Shown in pieces: positions 53,464 through 62,990 of a stretch of DNA of 64,000 nucleotides. Made by a program: the position numbers and the translations under genes. Numbering within the stretch: the stretch's first letter is position 1; each line of letters starts with the position of its first letter. The stretch is taken from the NCBI GenBank assembly GCA_964463695.1, contig CAYXCZ010000008.1, positions 1 through 64,000 on the forward strand, written 5' to 3'. Below the pieces are notes generated by a model. The model had not been told where the DNA came from. It did not search any database and saw only the letters and a list, made by a program, of their open reading frames with translations. This stretch comes from JALNZU01 sp964463695 (GTDB lineage: Bacteria > Bacteroidota > Bacteroidia > Bacteroidales > F082).

Positions 53464-54669
53464 TTAATTTGTCTCAAAAGCAAGGCGACACGATTCAAAT
53501 TCTTGATTAAGGTTGTGAGAGGAGATATAATCCCAACCAAGCCACATAAATTTTGTTCCTTCCGGGAGTCTGTTATCCACTTCCGGATGTAAGGATGGAA
53601 ATAATCCCTGATGTGCTAATATTTCAGCTACAGATTTACTTCCAATGAATTCACATACAGCATTTTGATAATCTTTTTGCATTGACTTTCCAATCATAAA
53701 AATTGGACTTATTATCGCTCCGTCTTTGGGCCATACTGCTTTCATAGCACTTCCTTCTTTTACCATTTTTGTGAAAAAATTAGGCATGATGGTGATCGCC
53801 GGCCTGTTCTCTTTTAGTCTTTCAGATTTCACCATTTGAGCAGGATGCATACTTTGAAGCATATTTTTTCCAAGAGCTGTAATCGCTTTTCGCCCATAAG
53901 TTTTGTCAATTGTAAGTAAAATTGCATTGAACAAATCAAAGTCAGAAACCGGCAAGCTTACCGAACGTTCATAAATAGGGTCGAGCAGTTCCTCCCATGA
54001 TTGTGGAATGGGTCTGTCGCCTAAAATTGCCGTGTTTACCAAAAAAACTGCCGGCACAACGGCTATCATTCCATAACGACCTTGAAGGTCATCCAATTGC
54101 AAGTCGGAATTCTTGAAAATGGGGTTAATAGAATTCCAATTCAATGGATTTCCAAATTCCCCTTTCTTTATAAAGCGGCCAAAATAGGCATCTTCAAAAA
54201 AGATGTCAAATCCGGCCGATAAGTAAATATCATCCAATTCATTAGATGAGGTGGCTGCCAACACTTCTTCTTTGATCCAATCGAGACCCATTGAAGCAGA
54301 TTTGAGGTCTGTTTGAACAGTGATTCCCTTTACCCTAAGCTCATTAAAATAATTGTCAAGATTTTCCTGCAAAGGAATTCTGACAGGACATGGCAACAAC
54401 CCTTTAATTTTGACCGATGAGTTATCTATTTTTTGATTATCAGAAGTTAGTTTTCTGTTTTTGATTGTTTCTTCAAGAAGATTAACGAAAGCATCTAAAT
54501 CCAATTGGCGCATTGTCAAAGCAATGCCTAATTGTAATGCTTTACCAAATGTATTACGTTTTGTCTCATCAGATAGTTGAGTAAAACCATTGGCAATAAA
54601 CACCTTAAGTGTTTCGGGATACTGCTCCGTAATATCGTATAGCGTTGTCTTTTCATCAAAATATTTCAT
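53464..54669 (-). CDS. Cytoplasmic solute-binding-like protein with DUF1858-like N-terminus (401 aa)
   Basis: Residues 1-65 look like a DUF1858 domain ('TTLYDITEQYPETLKVFIANG'). Residues ~95-400 follow the periplasmic binding protein pattern of Fe(III)-type receptors ('LDDIYLSAGFDIFFEDAYFG', 'YGMIAVVPAVFLVNTAILGD', 'PQSWEELLDPIYERSVSLPV', 'NAVCEFIGSKSVAEI'). There is no signal peptide, so the binding module should stay in the cytoplasm. It is the first gene of the seven-gene same-strand run ending with nrfA. A -7-like TAATTTTG (minus strand, 54698-54705) precedes it. Confidence 0.82.
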   Translation of the reverse strand: MKYFDEKTTLYDITEQYPETLKVFIANGFTQLSDETKRNTFGKALQLGIALTMRQLDLDAFVNLLEETIKNRKLTSDNQKIDNSSVKIKGLLPCPVRIPLQENLDNYFNELRVKGITVQTDLKSASMGLDWIKEEVLAATSSNELDDIYLSAGFDIFFEDAYFGRFIKKGEFGNPLNWNSINPIFKNSDLQLDDLQGRYGMIAVVPAVFLVNTAILGDRPIPQSWEELLDPIYERSVSLPVSDFDLFNAILLTIDKTYGRKAITALGKNMLQSMHPAQMVKSERLKENRPAITIMPNFFTKMVKEGSAMKAVWPKDGAIISPIFMIGKSMQKDYQNAVCEFIGSKSVAEILAHQGLFPSLHPEVDNRLPEGTKFMWLGWDYISSHNLNQEFESCRLAFETN

Positions 54670-54903
54670 AGCCTGTCGTTTGCTGATATTTATGATGCAA
54701 AATTAAACTATTTAGGTATTACATTACCTATTATCCGAATTAATTTGCATTCTAAATTTATTTTATTCAATTTCAATATGTTAAACTGCTTATTTAGAAT
54801 GCAAGCTGAAACAGGCATAAAAATAAAACTCGATATTTCCTTCAATTTCAATTATTTACAAAACCAATAATTCTACTGAAATCAACATGAAAGAGTTTTT
54901 TAC

Positions 54904-54933
54904 TTGACAAAGCCAACAATCTGCTTAATTTTG
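54904..54933 (+). promoter_or_regulatory. Promoter of the TPP riboswitch transcript
   Basis: TTG at 54904-54906 and TAATTTTG at 54926-54933 are separated by 19 bp, a good match to the Bacteroidota promoter. Transcription would start about 7 bp later, directly before the riboswitch. Confidence 0.7.
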
Positions 54934-54943
54934 CAACGAATTC

Positions 54944-55036
54944 CAATAGGGGTGCCTTAGTCCGCTGAAGCGGAACAAAAGACAGGCTGAGATCATACCC
55001 TTTGAACCTGATCCGGATAATGCCGGCGAAGGGAAA
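54944..55036 (+). promoter_or_regulatory. TPP (THI-box) riboswitch
   Basis: The conserved THI elements are in order: 'AGGGGTGCC' (P1/P2), a variable stem CCGCT-gaa-GCGG, 'GGCTGAGATCATACCC', 'TTTGAACCTGATCCGG', 'ATAATGCCGGCGAAGGGAA'. It senses thiamine pyrophosphate and precedes a TonB-dependent receptor gene by about 60 nt. No strong terminator follows, so it may act at translation initiation. Confidence 0.96.
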
Positions 55037-55096
55037 AAGAAAAGCTCGTTTCCTCTATTGATTTATTGGTTATTAAAATCTTTAAATCAATGTGTT

Positions 55097-57523
55097 ATGA
55101 AAAAAAGTATTTTACTATTTATGATGGTAGTCTTTGCGGCTATCCAATTGTTCAGTCAAACAAAACTGACCGGTAAAGTTATTGAACTTGCATCGGGTGA
55201 GGCACTTACCGGGGCCCACATTCGGCTCATTCCATCCAATCAGCATAAAATAAGTGCATCAGATGGAACATTTGTCTTCAATTCACTTAAGCCAGGAAAT
55301 CTTCAGATCGAAGTTAGCTTCATAGGTTTTGAGAAGCAAACGCTCAAGCTGAATTTGCTTAATGATACTTCGATTCAGATTGTTATGCAGCCATCGGCTT
55401 TTTTGCAGGACGAAGTTGTTGTAAGTGCATCACGTGTTACAAATAATCAGCCCATCACTTTCAGTGTCTTATCATCTGAAGCAATACAAAAAAATAATCA
55501 AGGGACCGATTTGCCGTATCTCCTTCAATCGACACCATCTGTGGTGGTTAGCTCTGATGCAGGGGCAGGAATAGGTTATACGAATCTGCGAATCAGAGGT
55601 ACCGACCTCACCCGAATCAATGTTACTCTCAACGGGGTTCCGGTAAATGATCCGGAATCACATGCGGTTTTCTTTGTAAACCTGCCTGATCTGGCGTCAT
55701 CTGTTGAAAACATTCAGATTCAACGGGGCGTTGGCACTTCATCCAACGGTGTTGCAGCATTTGGAGCAAGCATCAATATTAAAACTTCTGACAGGTCTGA
55801 TCAACCTTTTAGTACTCTGAGCAGTTCAGCAGGTTCATTCAATAGCTTTAAAAACACACTTCAATTTGGAACCGGGACAAGTAAAAATGGATTCTCTTTA
55901 GATGGAAGGTTGAGCAAAATTAATTCTGATGGCTATATCGACCGGGGATGGTCTGATTTAAAGTCGTTTTATCTTTCAGGAACATGGGCAAATAAATCTA
56001 CAATAGTTAAGCTGATAACAACCAGCGGAATAGAGCAGACGTATCAATCATGGTATGGTATACCTAAAGATAGTCTTAGTTCCAATCGAACCTATAATCC
56101 TGCAGGTGAGATGATTAATAATGAGGGAACTAGCCTCGGGTTCTATGAAAATCAAACCGATAATTATCAACAAGATTATTATCAGCTGCACCTGGCTCAC
56201 CAAATTAGTCCATCGGTTTTATTTACAGGTGCAGCTTTTCTAACTCGTGGTAAAGGATTTTACGAAAGTTGGAAAAATGATCAAAAGCTGAGTAGTTATG
56301 GCTATGATGCAGTTCAGGTTGGAGAAGAAGTGATAGAACGGACTGATTTAATTCAACAAAAATGGTTGGATAATTACTTTTACGGAGGACAAGCTTCTGT
56401 ATATTTTACAACTAAATCGACCTCAAACACATTTGGGGCAGGTTGGAACAGGTATGAGGGTGATCATTATGGATTGATAAGTTGGGCGAAACATTTTCCA
56501 AATACTTCTTTAGACACTCCATGGTATTTTAATGATGGTGAAAAAACTGATTTTCACATTTTTGCAAAGTCAACATACCAGCTAACAACAACTATTGCAT
56601 TATTCGGCGATTTGCAATACAGGAGTATCGATTACGTAATTGCAGGAATTCATGATGATTTAGGAGATATTACTCAAAGTCATAACTTTCGGTTTTTTAA
56701 CCCCAAGGCAGGAATAAACGTTAAGTTCTCATCCAGATGGGGAGCATATGCCAGTATTGCTGTTTCAAACCGTGAGCCCAACAGATCCGTTTACCGTGAT
56801 GCAGATTCCGGACAAGTGATTCTACCAGAGCGACTTATAAACTATGAAGCTGGAACTCGCTTTGAAAGTGCAAAACTAAAATTCGAAACGAATCTGTTTT
56901 TTATGGATTATCATAATCAACTCGTCCTAACGGGAAAAATTAATAACGTAGGTTCGGCAATTCTTACCAATGTTGAAACAAGCTACAGGGCAGGTTGGGA
57001 AACAAGTGCATCATTGATGATCACACCAAAACTTCAGATTTCCGGACATTTTACCCTGAGCACCAACAAAATAAAGAACTTTACCGAATACGTCGATAAC
57101 TGGAATTACTGGGATGATCCGGAAGCCGAACCGTATCAGTTTGTTTTCGAACGAGGAACCACTGATATTTCATTTTCACCAAATGTTACAGCTTCAGCAA
57201 GTGTCAGCTGGATGCCGTATTCAAATTTCGAAATAGCATATCAGTCCCAATATGTTAGCAGACAATACATTGACAATACCTCCAATGAATATCGAAGTAT
57301 TGACCCATATCACATTGGAAACATGCGTGTTAACTATGAATTAACGAATTCCGTTTTTAAAAAAACAACAATTGGTTTACAACTGAATAATCTCTTCAAC
57401 ACAAAGTATGAAACGAATGCATGGGTATACAGATATTATTATAATAATGAGCCATATCAACTTGATGGTTATTTTCCTCAAGCTGGTTTTCATTGGATGC
57501 TTCAGTTGACTTTAGGTATTTAA
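55097..57523 (+). CDS. TonB-dependent receptor, probably for thiamine (808 aa)
   Basis: I place the start at 55097 ('MKKSILLFMMVVFAAIQLFSQ'), which gives a good signal peptide; an in-frame ATG at 55058 would add 13 residues. A carboxypeptidase-regulatory-like domain (~22-100) precedes the plug ('DEVVVSASRVTNNQPITFSV', 'LRIRGTDLTRINVTLNGVPV') and a 22-strand-type barrel ending 'GFHWMLQLTLGI' with a terminal aromatic/hydrophobic pattern. The upstream TPP riboswitch implies uptake of thiamine or its precursors, like the omr1 group. The usual partners PnuT and thiamine pyrophosphokinase are absent from the next genes. Confidence 0.93.
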   Translation: MKKSILLFMMVVFAAIQLFSQTKLTGKVIELASGEALTGAHIRLIPSNQHKISASDGTFVFNSLKPGNLQIEVSFIGFEKQTLKLNLLNDTSIQIVMQPSAFLQDEVVVSASRVTNNQPITFSVLSSEAIQKNNQGTDLPYLLQSTPSVVVSSDAGAGIGYTNLRIRGTDLTRINVTLNGVPVNDPESHAVFFVNLPDLASSVENIQIQRGVGTSSNGVAAFGASINIKTSDRSDQPFSTLSSSAGSFNSFKNTLQFGTGTSKNGFSLDGRLSKINSDGYIDRGWSDLKSFYLSGTWANKSTIVKLITTSGIEQTYQSWYGIPKDSLSSNRTYNPAGEMINNEGTSLGFYENQTDNYQQDYYQLHLAHQISPSVLFTGAAFLTRGKGFYESWKNDQKLSSYGYDAVQVGEEVIERTDLIQQKWLDNYFYGGQASVYFTTKSTSNTFGAGWNRYEGDHYGLISWAKHFPNTSLDTPWYFNDGEKTDFHIFAKSTYQLTTTIALFGDLQYRSIDYVIAGIHDDLGDITQSHNFRFFNPKAGINVKFSSRWGAYASIAVSNREPNRSVYRDADSGQVILPERLINYEAGTRFESAKLKFETNLFFMDYHNQLVLTGKINNVGSAILTNVETSYRAGWETSASLMITPKLQISGHFTLSTNKIKNFTEYVDNWNYWDDPEAEPYQFVFERGTTDISFSPNVTASASVSWMPYSNFEIAYQSQYVSRQYIDNTSNEYRSIDPYHIGNMRVNYELTNSVFKKTTIGLQLNNLFNTKYETNAWVYRYYYNNEPYQLDGYFPQAGFHWMLQLTLGI

Positions 57524-57701
57524 TCAAAATTTGCTTTTTTGTTCTGGCAGGAAAATTTGCAACTCAAACATTATCAATATTTTAATACATTAGCTTCTTA
57601 ATATTTAACAGAAAACAACTTCTAATAAAGAACCCAATAATTGGCTTCAATCCCAATTATTGACGCTTTGATTGATAGTTTTTATGAAATCGTGAAGAGC
57701 T

Positions 57702-58541
57702 CTATAGCAAATGAAAATCAATTAATCCCTTACCAAGATTCTGCTGAATATTAGTGACATGAATATTTCTCAACTCGCATCGCGCCTTTAATATTGAGCT
57801 AAAATGAAATGCGATTGAACCAACGAAGGCTAGTTTCACCCTTCTTAATGGCGCATACTTTTCAAGCTGAACTTCAATAAATGCGTCAAACGAGCTGGCC
57901 ACCAACTGATAACAGAATTCATTGTGAATGTTATCTTTCACAAAAGGAGCAAAATCAGATAAAAATTTACCTGGTCGCCCGGTACGGTAAACACGATCCA
58001 ATGCATCTGAAGGCGTCAGTTTGTAACGTTCTTCAAATGCTTCTGATAAATGCTGTGGAAGGTTTCCATATAGCCACTGAGTTAGCATTTTTTTTCCAAT
58101 ATAAGTTCCACTACCTTCATCTCCAAGCATATATCCAAGTGATCGTACATTTTGAATAATTCTTTGTCCATCATACAAACACGAATTACTACCTGTGCCC
58201 AGAATACATGCAATTCCTTCATTTTTGCCGAGTAAAGCATGTGCTGCAGCCATCAAATCCGTAAAAACTTCTATATCAATCAATCCGAAAACCGATTGAA
58301 AAGAAGTTCGAATCAACGAGCAATTATAAGATGTTGAACATCCTGCACCGTAATAAACAATATAATTTGGTTGCTCCTCAAGATAAGGAAGAAGTTCTTC
58401 CGACAGAATGGTTGTGATTTCGTTTTCAGGCTGATAATAAGGATTAAAACCACGACTATAAATGGTTTTCATGAGCTGCCCATTATCATTTACAATCAAC
58501 CATTCTGTTTTTGTTGAACCGGAATCAGCTATAATGTGCAT
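57702..58541 (-). CDS. BadF/BadG-type ATPase, N-acetylglucosamine kinase-like (279 aa)
   Basis: The ASKHA fold elements are present: phosphate-1 'ADSGSTKTEWLIV', 'GTGSNSCLYDG' (phosphate-2) and 'LGDEGSGTYIGKKML'. The adenosine motif lies near 'LAFVGSIAFHF'. Members phosphorylate N-acetylglucosamine or similar sugars for cell-wall recycling. It lies near a D-threonine-aldolase-like gene on the same strand, 67 bp upstream. The two may share a transcript, but a functional link is not evident. Confidence 0.9.
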   Translation of the reverse strand: MHIIADSGSTKTEWLIVNDNGQLMKTIYSRGFNPYYQPENEITTILSEELLPYLEEQPNYIVYYGAGCSTSYNCSLIRTSFQSVFGLIDIEVFTDLMAAAHALLGKNEGIACILGTGSNSCLYDGQRIIQNVRSLGYMLGDEGSGTYIGKKMLTQWLYGNLPQHLSEAFEERYKLTPSDALDRVYRTGRPGKFLSDFAPFVKDNIHNEFCYQLVASSFDAFIEVQLEKYAPLRRVKLAFVGSIAFHFSSILKARCELRNIHVTNIQQNLGKGLIDFHLL

Positions 58542-58608
58542 ATCTATGAAATATTTATTGATAATTACCTTAAAGAAGTTATGAAAATCAAAGTTAACCT
58601 AATTTGAA

Positions 58609-59706
58609 TTATTCCTGAATCATGGTGTAAATCTTTGTTCCATCAAGTGTTTGAACTTCGCTTAAAGAGCTCACTGTAAGGCACGAATGTATAGGTAAAA
58701 TACCAATTATGTCGCCAACTTTAAACATATCCTTTTGATTATCCGAAAGCTGAACGATTCCATGTTCCTGTGAAACAGCCATCAACCATGCACCGGGAAC
58801 AGGATCTGACCAGCCATCGTCATTAAACTTCACCACATAACCAAACAGCTTAAAACCATTGTCAGCCGCTATAAAATCTTTCGAAAAATGAATCGCACCC
58901 CCATAAATAATCGCTTGATTTCTTTCGGGATGAAGTTCCACAACAGGACATGCAACCGCAAGAGCAATATCTTCCAGAGCACATGATCCAATATGATATT
59001 GCATCACATCATAAAAAACAAAGTTACCAGGACGCCATTCATCAAAGTATGCAGTAAGATTTGCCTTCGAACAAGAAGGTGTGTCGCCCCAACTCACCAT
59101 ATATGACTGATTACCTGTATATTGCTTAAGGTTTTGAAATGATCTGTAACTCTTATCTGAAATTAATTGTATTTCGTGTAATCCTCTTGCATGGTAAGTA
59201 TGGCCAGCATGAGTTAAAAAACCTTTGAGTTTAAGCTTGCTTGATGTTGACAAGAATGATGTCAATTCATTAATTAGATCAATGTTTTCAATTGGAATAC
59301 CTGCCCTGCCTGCACCGATATCAATTTTAATAAAAACGTCGGTTACTGTTGAGAGATTTTCCTCGAGAAAGGCAAATGTTTGAATTGAGCTTGCAATCAA
59401 TGTAATTCTTGATTTTTTCTGAAGTTCTATCAGATCATCTATCTCATTGATATTGAATGGAAAAGCAATAGTAATATCTGTCCATCCCCTGTTTGCAAAA
59501 TAACGAGCCATAGTTATGGAGGAAACAGTTATTGTATCAACTCCAAGTTCTCTGAACCATTCGGCCACATCGGCAGATTGATGTGTTTTGAAATGTGGCC
59601 TGAACTTAGCACCCGCTTCGTGCGCCCGATTTTTCATCCGCAAAATATTTGATTTTGCTTTTTTAGCATCGATGATTATTGTCGGCGTTTTTATCTGAAA
59701 ATTCAT
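58609..59706 (-). CDS. D-threonine aldolase/D-serine dehydratase-like PLP enzyme (365 aa)
   Basis: The alanine-racemase-type N-terminal barrel carries the PLP Lys40 in 'FRPHFKTHQSADVAEW' and 'FIKIDIGAGRAGIP'. The C-terminal beta domain has the metal-site pair H-x-C in 'LPIHSCLTVSS' near the end, as in D-threonine aldolase and D-serine dehydratase. It cleaves or dehydrates beta-hydroxy-D-amino acids in the cytoplasm; substrate not decidable. Length matches the group. Confidence 0.9.
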   Translation of the reverse strand: MNFQIKTPTIIIDAKKAKSNILRMKNRAHEAGAKFRPHFKTHQSADVAEWFRELGVDTITVSSITMARYFANRGWTDITIAFPFNINEIDDLIELQKKSRITLIASSIQTFAFLEENLSTVTDVFIKIDIGAGRAGIPIENIDLINELTSFLSTSSKLKLKGFLTHAGHTYHARGLHEIQLISDKSYRSFQNLKQYTGNQSYMVSWGDTPSCSKANLTAYFDEWRPGNFVFYDVMQYHIGSCALEDIALAVACPVVELHPERNQAIIYGGAIHFSKDFIAADNGFKLFGYVVKFNDDGWSDPVPGAWLMAVSQEHGIVQLSDNQKDMFKVGDIIGILPIHSCLTVSSLSEVQTLDGTKIYTMIQE

Positions 59707-59844
59707 AAAACTGTGTAGGATTAAGCATCTTGAATTCTACAAAAATAGCTGGTTTTGTTCAGTTCATTCCGGAATTGATTAGTTTTGCGACAAATAATTA
59801 AGGCATATGCTCCTTAATTATATATATCCGATGCATTTATTTCT

Positions 59845-61092
59845 ATGACACCATCATACACTGATTACCACTATTATCAACTTTCAAATGGCATCAGACT
59901 GATTCACAGGCACAATCCTTCTCCTGTCTCTCATCTTGCATTGATGATTAATACAGGATCGAGAGACGAATTGTCAAATGAATTCGGGCTGGCCCATATG
60001 ATTGAACACATGGTCTTTAAAGGCACAAAAAAGCGCAAGGCTTTTCATGTAATCAGTCGAATGGAAAATGTTGGTTGCGATCTTAATGCTTACACTACTA
60101 AAGAAGAAACCTGTCTTCATGCCACTTTTTTGCATCCACATTATGAACGTGCTTTAGAGCTTTTTGCTGATATCACTTTTAACTCAATTTTCCCAATACA
60201 TGAGTTTGAAAAGGAAAAGGAAGTAATTATTGATGAAATTCACTCCTATCGTGATAATCCTGCCGAAGAAATCGTTGATGAGTTTGAAAATCAATTATTT
60301 AGTGGACACCAGCTTGGTCATAATATTCTTGGAACAACTGAGTCGGTGAAGCAGTTTACCCGGGAATCGCTTTTTTCATTTACCAAAAATAATTACTCTC
60401 CATCACAAATTGTAATTTCATCAGTTGGAAACAGTTCATTTAAGAATTTGGTGCGAATGGTTGAGAAGCATTATGGATCTTTTCCAGCCTCTGACACTGG
60501 TATCTTGCGAACTAAGTTTGCTGATTATCAGCCAAAATCGCTTAAAGAAGAAAGAGATAACTATCTGACTCATTGCTACATAGGAAATCTTGCATTTGAT
60601 TATAACCATCCTCAAAAGACAGCTCTTGTCTTGTTAAACAATATTTTAGGAGGCCCAGGCCTTAATTCGAGGCTTAACATGAATATCAGGGAAAAGTTTG
60701 GCTTTACTTATTCGATTGATTCTCAATACACAGCCTATTCTGATATTGGCTGGTTTGGTGTTTACCTTGGAACTGACCATGCAACTGTTGAAAAAGCTAA
60801 GCAACTAGTTTACAAAGAATTAAAGAAATTAAGGGAAGAGAAATTAGGTGGTCTCCAGCTTTCAAGAGCGAAACAGCAATTGATTGTTCAAATAGCTATA
60901 GGCTATGAATCAGGATTGCAAGAAACGCTTGGTATAGGCCGTAATCATCTGTCCAACGCATTGGTCGACAGCATGCCTCAGATCATTTCTCAAATCGAAT
61001 CAATAAATTCGGCCCAATTGCTGGAAATTGCAAATGAGATTTTTAATCCTTCACAGCTATCAACCTTGACGTTTGAAGGAAGTAACTCATAA
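59845..61092 (+). CDS. M16 family zinc peptidase (415 aa)
   Basis: The inverted zinc motif HxxEH is His51-x-x-Glu54-His55 in 'LAHMIEHMVFKG', with the downstream Glu in 'EKEVIIDEIHSYRDNPAEE'. The second, non-catalytic half with 'GPGLNSRLNMNIREKFGFTY' (R/Y pair) is present, so one chain contains both domains. There is no signal peptide, so it is cytoplasmic, unlike many M16 proteases. It is followed within 4 bp by a small exported protein and an O-methyltransferase gene. Confidence 0.94.
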   Translation: MTPSYTDYHYYQLSNGIRLIHRHNPSPVSHLALMINTGSRDELSNEFGLAHMIEHMVFKGTKKRKAFHVISRMENVGCDLNAYTTKEETCLHATFLHPHYERALELFADITFNSIFPIHEFEKEKEVIIDEIHSYRDNPAEEIVDEFENQLFSGHQLGHNILGTTESVKQFTRESLFSFTKNNYSPSQIVISSVGNSSFKNLVRMVEKHYGSFPASDTGILRTKFADYQPKSLKEERDNYLTHCYIGNLAFDYNHPQKTALVLLNNILGGPGLNSRLNMNIREKFGFTYSIDSQYTAYSDIGWFGVYLGTDHATVEKAKQLVYKELKKLREEKLGGLQLSRAKQQLIVQIAIGYESGLQETLGIGRNHLSNALVDSMPQIISQIESINSAQLLEIANEIFNPSQLSTLTFEGSNS

Positions 61093-61096
61093 TTAA

Positions 61097-61651
61097 TTGA
61101 ATATGTTAACAATACAATATTTTACTACATTAGATTTAAGAAAATTAGTTCATTTTTCATTGCTAGCTATCGTTATTTTCACTTCAAGTAACATAATGAA
61201 AGCTCAGTCAGATAATTATATTTTATTACAACAAACAAAAAATGAAAATCAAAACACCTATCAGGATTCCACTTATACTGATAAAGTTGTTATGTTAAAA
61301 CTCATTGATTTATCACAATACCAACAATGTGTTCGAATGGTTTTTGAATTGGAAAATATCAGTGGTGGATTCATAAACAACTGTTGGTTTCATGTCTCTA
61401 TGCAAGATTCTGAACGCGGTTTTCTCTACCGGGAACAACCATTATTGTTTGCTGAAGTTCCTATCGGAGGTAGGCAGCAGCTCGAACTACTTTGCGAAAG
61501 TGTTGGAATTGAAGAAGTTGGTTATATTATTCTCCATCCTCAACTTTTAGAAATTGAACGTGTAGAAACACTAGCCAATCCATCAAAAGTTCATATTGTT
61601 CCTTTGCCTGATTCCGATGTCAAAGTTTTATTTAACTCCGACTTAAGATGA
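61097..61651 (+). CDS. Exported protein of unknown function (184 aa)
   Basis: A hydrophobic segment at ~18-32 ('LLAIVIFTSSNIMKAQS') is the signal peptide core, with cleavage after 'KAQ'. The remainder is beta-rich: 'CVRMVFELENISGGFINNCW', 'VPIGGRQQLELLCESVGIEE'. An in-frame Met at residue 3 is a possible alternative start. Its stop overlaps the next ATG by 4 bp (ATGA), tying it to the O-methyltransferase gene. No family recognised. Confidence 0.78.
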   Translation: MNMLTIQYFTTLDLRKLVHFSLLAIVIFTSSNIMKAQSDNYILLQQTKNENQNTYQDSTYTDKVVMLKLIDLSQYQQCVRMVFELENISGGFINNCWFHVSMQDSERGFLYREQPLLFAEVPIGGRQQLELLCESVGIEEVGYIILHPQLLEIERVETLANPSKVHIVPLPDSDVKVLFNSDLR

Positions 61652-62277
61652 AAGTGACCCTAGATCAATATCTTGAAGATCATACCACTCCACCCTCATC
61701 AGTTTTGGTGGAGGTTTATCGCAATGCCCATCTTACAACCATCTATCCCAGAATGCTTTCCGGACCTATACAGGGAAAGTTTCTTGAAATGATCAGCAGA
61801 ATGATCCAGCCAAAAAACATTCTTGAGATTGGGACTTTCACAGGTTATTCAGCAATTTGTTTGGCAAATGGAATGTCAGCAGATGGCAGACTTACAACAA
61901 TTGAAGTAGATGAAGAACTGGAAGATGTTATAATTCAACACTTTGAATCAGCCGGGTTAAAAGATAAGATATCATTAATGATAGGTAATGCCTTGGACTT
62001 ACTTCCTCAATTGAATGAAACCTACGATCTGATTTTCCTTGATGCAGACAAAGTGAATTACCCGCATTATTATCCTATTGTAATGGAGAAGCTTCGTTCA
62101 GGCGGATTCCTATTAGCCGATAATGTGCTTTGGGGGATGAAAGTGTTGGATGACAGCATTCAGGATTTTGAAACAAAAGCGATAAGGCAATTTAACGATA
62201 TGGTTGCCACTGACACCCATGTTCATCAGGTTTTACTGCCAATGCGTGACGGGCTGATGCTCATACAGAAACACTGA
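61648..62277 (+). CDS. SAM-dependent O-methyltransferase (209 aa)
   Basis: The class I fold shows motif I 'NILEIGTFTGYSAICLA', the acidic 'LTTIEVDEEL' end of beta-2 and 'YDLIFLDADKVNYPHYYP' (metal-binding Asp), with 'ADNVLWGMKV' (D-N), as in caffeoyl-CoA/catechol O-methyltransferase-like enzymes. It methylates a hydroxyl with a divalent metal; substrate unknown. It overlaps the preceding gene by 4 bp. Confidence 0.93.
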   Translation: MKVTLDQYLEDHTTPPSSVLVEVYRNAHLTTIYPRMLSGPIQGKFLEMISRMIQPKNILEIGTFTGYSAICLANGMSADGRLTTIEVDEELEDVIIQHFESAGLKDKISLMIGNALDLLPQLNETYDLIFLDADKVNYPHYYPIVMEKLRSGGFLLADNVLWGMKVLDDSIQDFETKAIRQFNDMVATDTHVHQVLLPMRDGLMLIQKH

Positions 62278-62430
62278 TAAATTTCTAATCAATTTTATTT
62301 TGTTTGAACGAATCAGGATTGAAAAAATAAAATACCCTTCTTTTTTTAGACGTTTTAGGTAGTGCAATTGATTGAAAACTTATATTTGTAGGTTCAAATT
62401 GTATTTCGATATAAAGAATAAGAATTATTT

Positions 62431-62970
62431 ATGAGCAGAATTAAAGTTCACGACAAAGAGTTTGAGATTTATATACCTCAGGATCAGATAGAGAGAGCGA
62501 TAAAGAAGGTTGCAGAACAGATTAATCGTGATTTCGCGGGAAAAAATCCCTTGTTTTTAATCGTGCTCAATGGTGCTTTCATGTTTGCTGCCGAACTGTT
62601 TAAACATGTTGAAATTGAATGTGAAATTTCATTTGTAAAACTTTCGTCATACCGTGGAACGGAATCAACTTCAGTAGTAAGGGAATTGATCGGGCTTGAT
62701 CATTCGGTAAACGGTAGAAACATTGTTTTGGTCGAAGATATCATTGATTCGGGTCTGACAATGCTATATACGATGGACAAACTGAGGAAGTTAGACGCTG
62801 CTGACGTTAAAATTGCCACCTTACTTTTCAAACCAAAAGCTTTTCAATACACTTATCCAATTGATTATGTGGGAATGGAAATTCCAAATGATTTTATCAT
62901 AGGCTATGGCCTTGATTACAACGAACATGCACGTAATCTGCCGGATATTTACCGTATTGTTTCTGAATAA
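62431..62970 (+). CDS. hpt: Hypoxanthine phosphoribosyltransferase (179 aa)
   Basis: The PRPP loop 'IVLVEDIIDSGLTM' and the N-terminal 'PLFLIVLNGAFMFAAEL' are present, with 'VKLSSYRGTES' and the C-terminal 'GYGLDYNEHARNLPDIY'. The enzyme salvages hypoxanthine and guanine to IMP/GMP. Its -7 box TATATTTG lies at 62381-62388. The adenylate kinase gene follows by 20 bp, an order common in Bacteroidota. Confidence 0.95.
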   Translation: MSRIKVHDKEFEIYIPQDQIERAIKKVAEQINRDFAGKNPLFLIVLNGAFMFAAELFKHVEIECEISFVKLSSYRGTESTSVVRELIGLDHSVNGRNIVLVEDIIDSGLTMLYTMDKLRKLDAADVKIATLLFKPKAFQYTYPIDYVGMEIPNDFIIGYGLDYNEHARNLPDIYRIVSE

Positions 62971-62990
62971 AACCAACACTTTATTACAAA

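Noticed and set aside
51733..54669. Reading the ABC ATPase and binding protein as a normal ABC importer
   Set aside because: No permease gene is present and the binding protein has no signal peptide.
55058..55096. Upstream in-frame start for the TonB receptor
   Set aside because: It lies between riboswitch and the better start at 55097, which yields a proper signal peptide.
57635..57661. Inverted repeat caataattgg/ccaattattg between convergent genes
   Set aside because: It is AT-rich and lacks an adjacent T run, so it is too weak to call a terminator.
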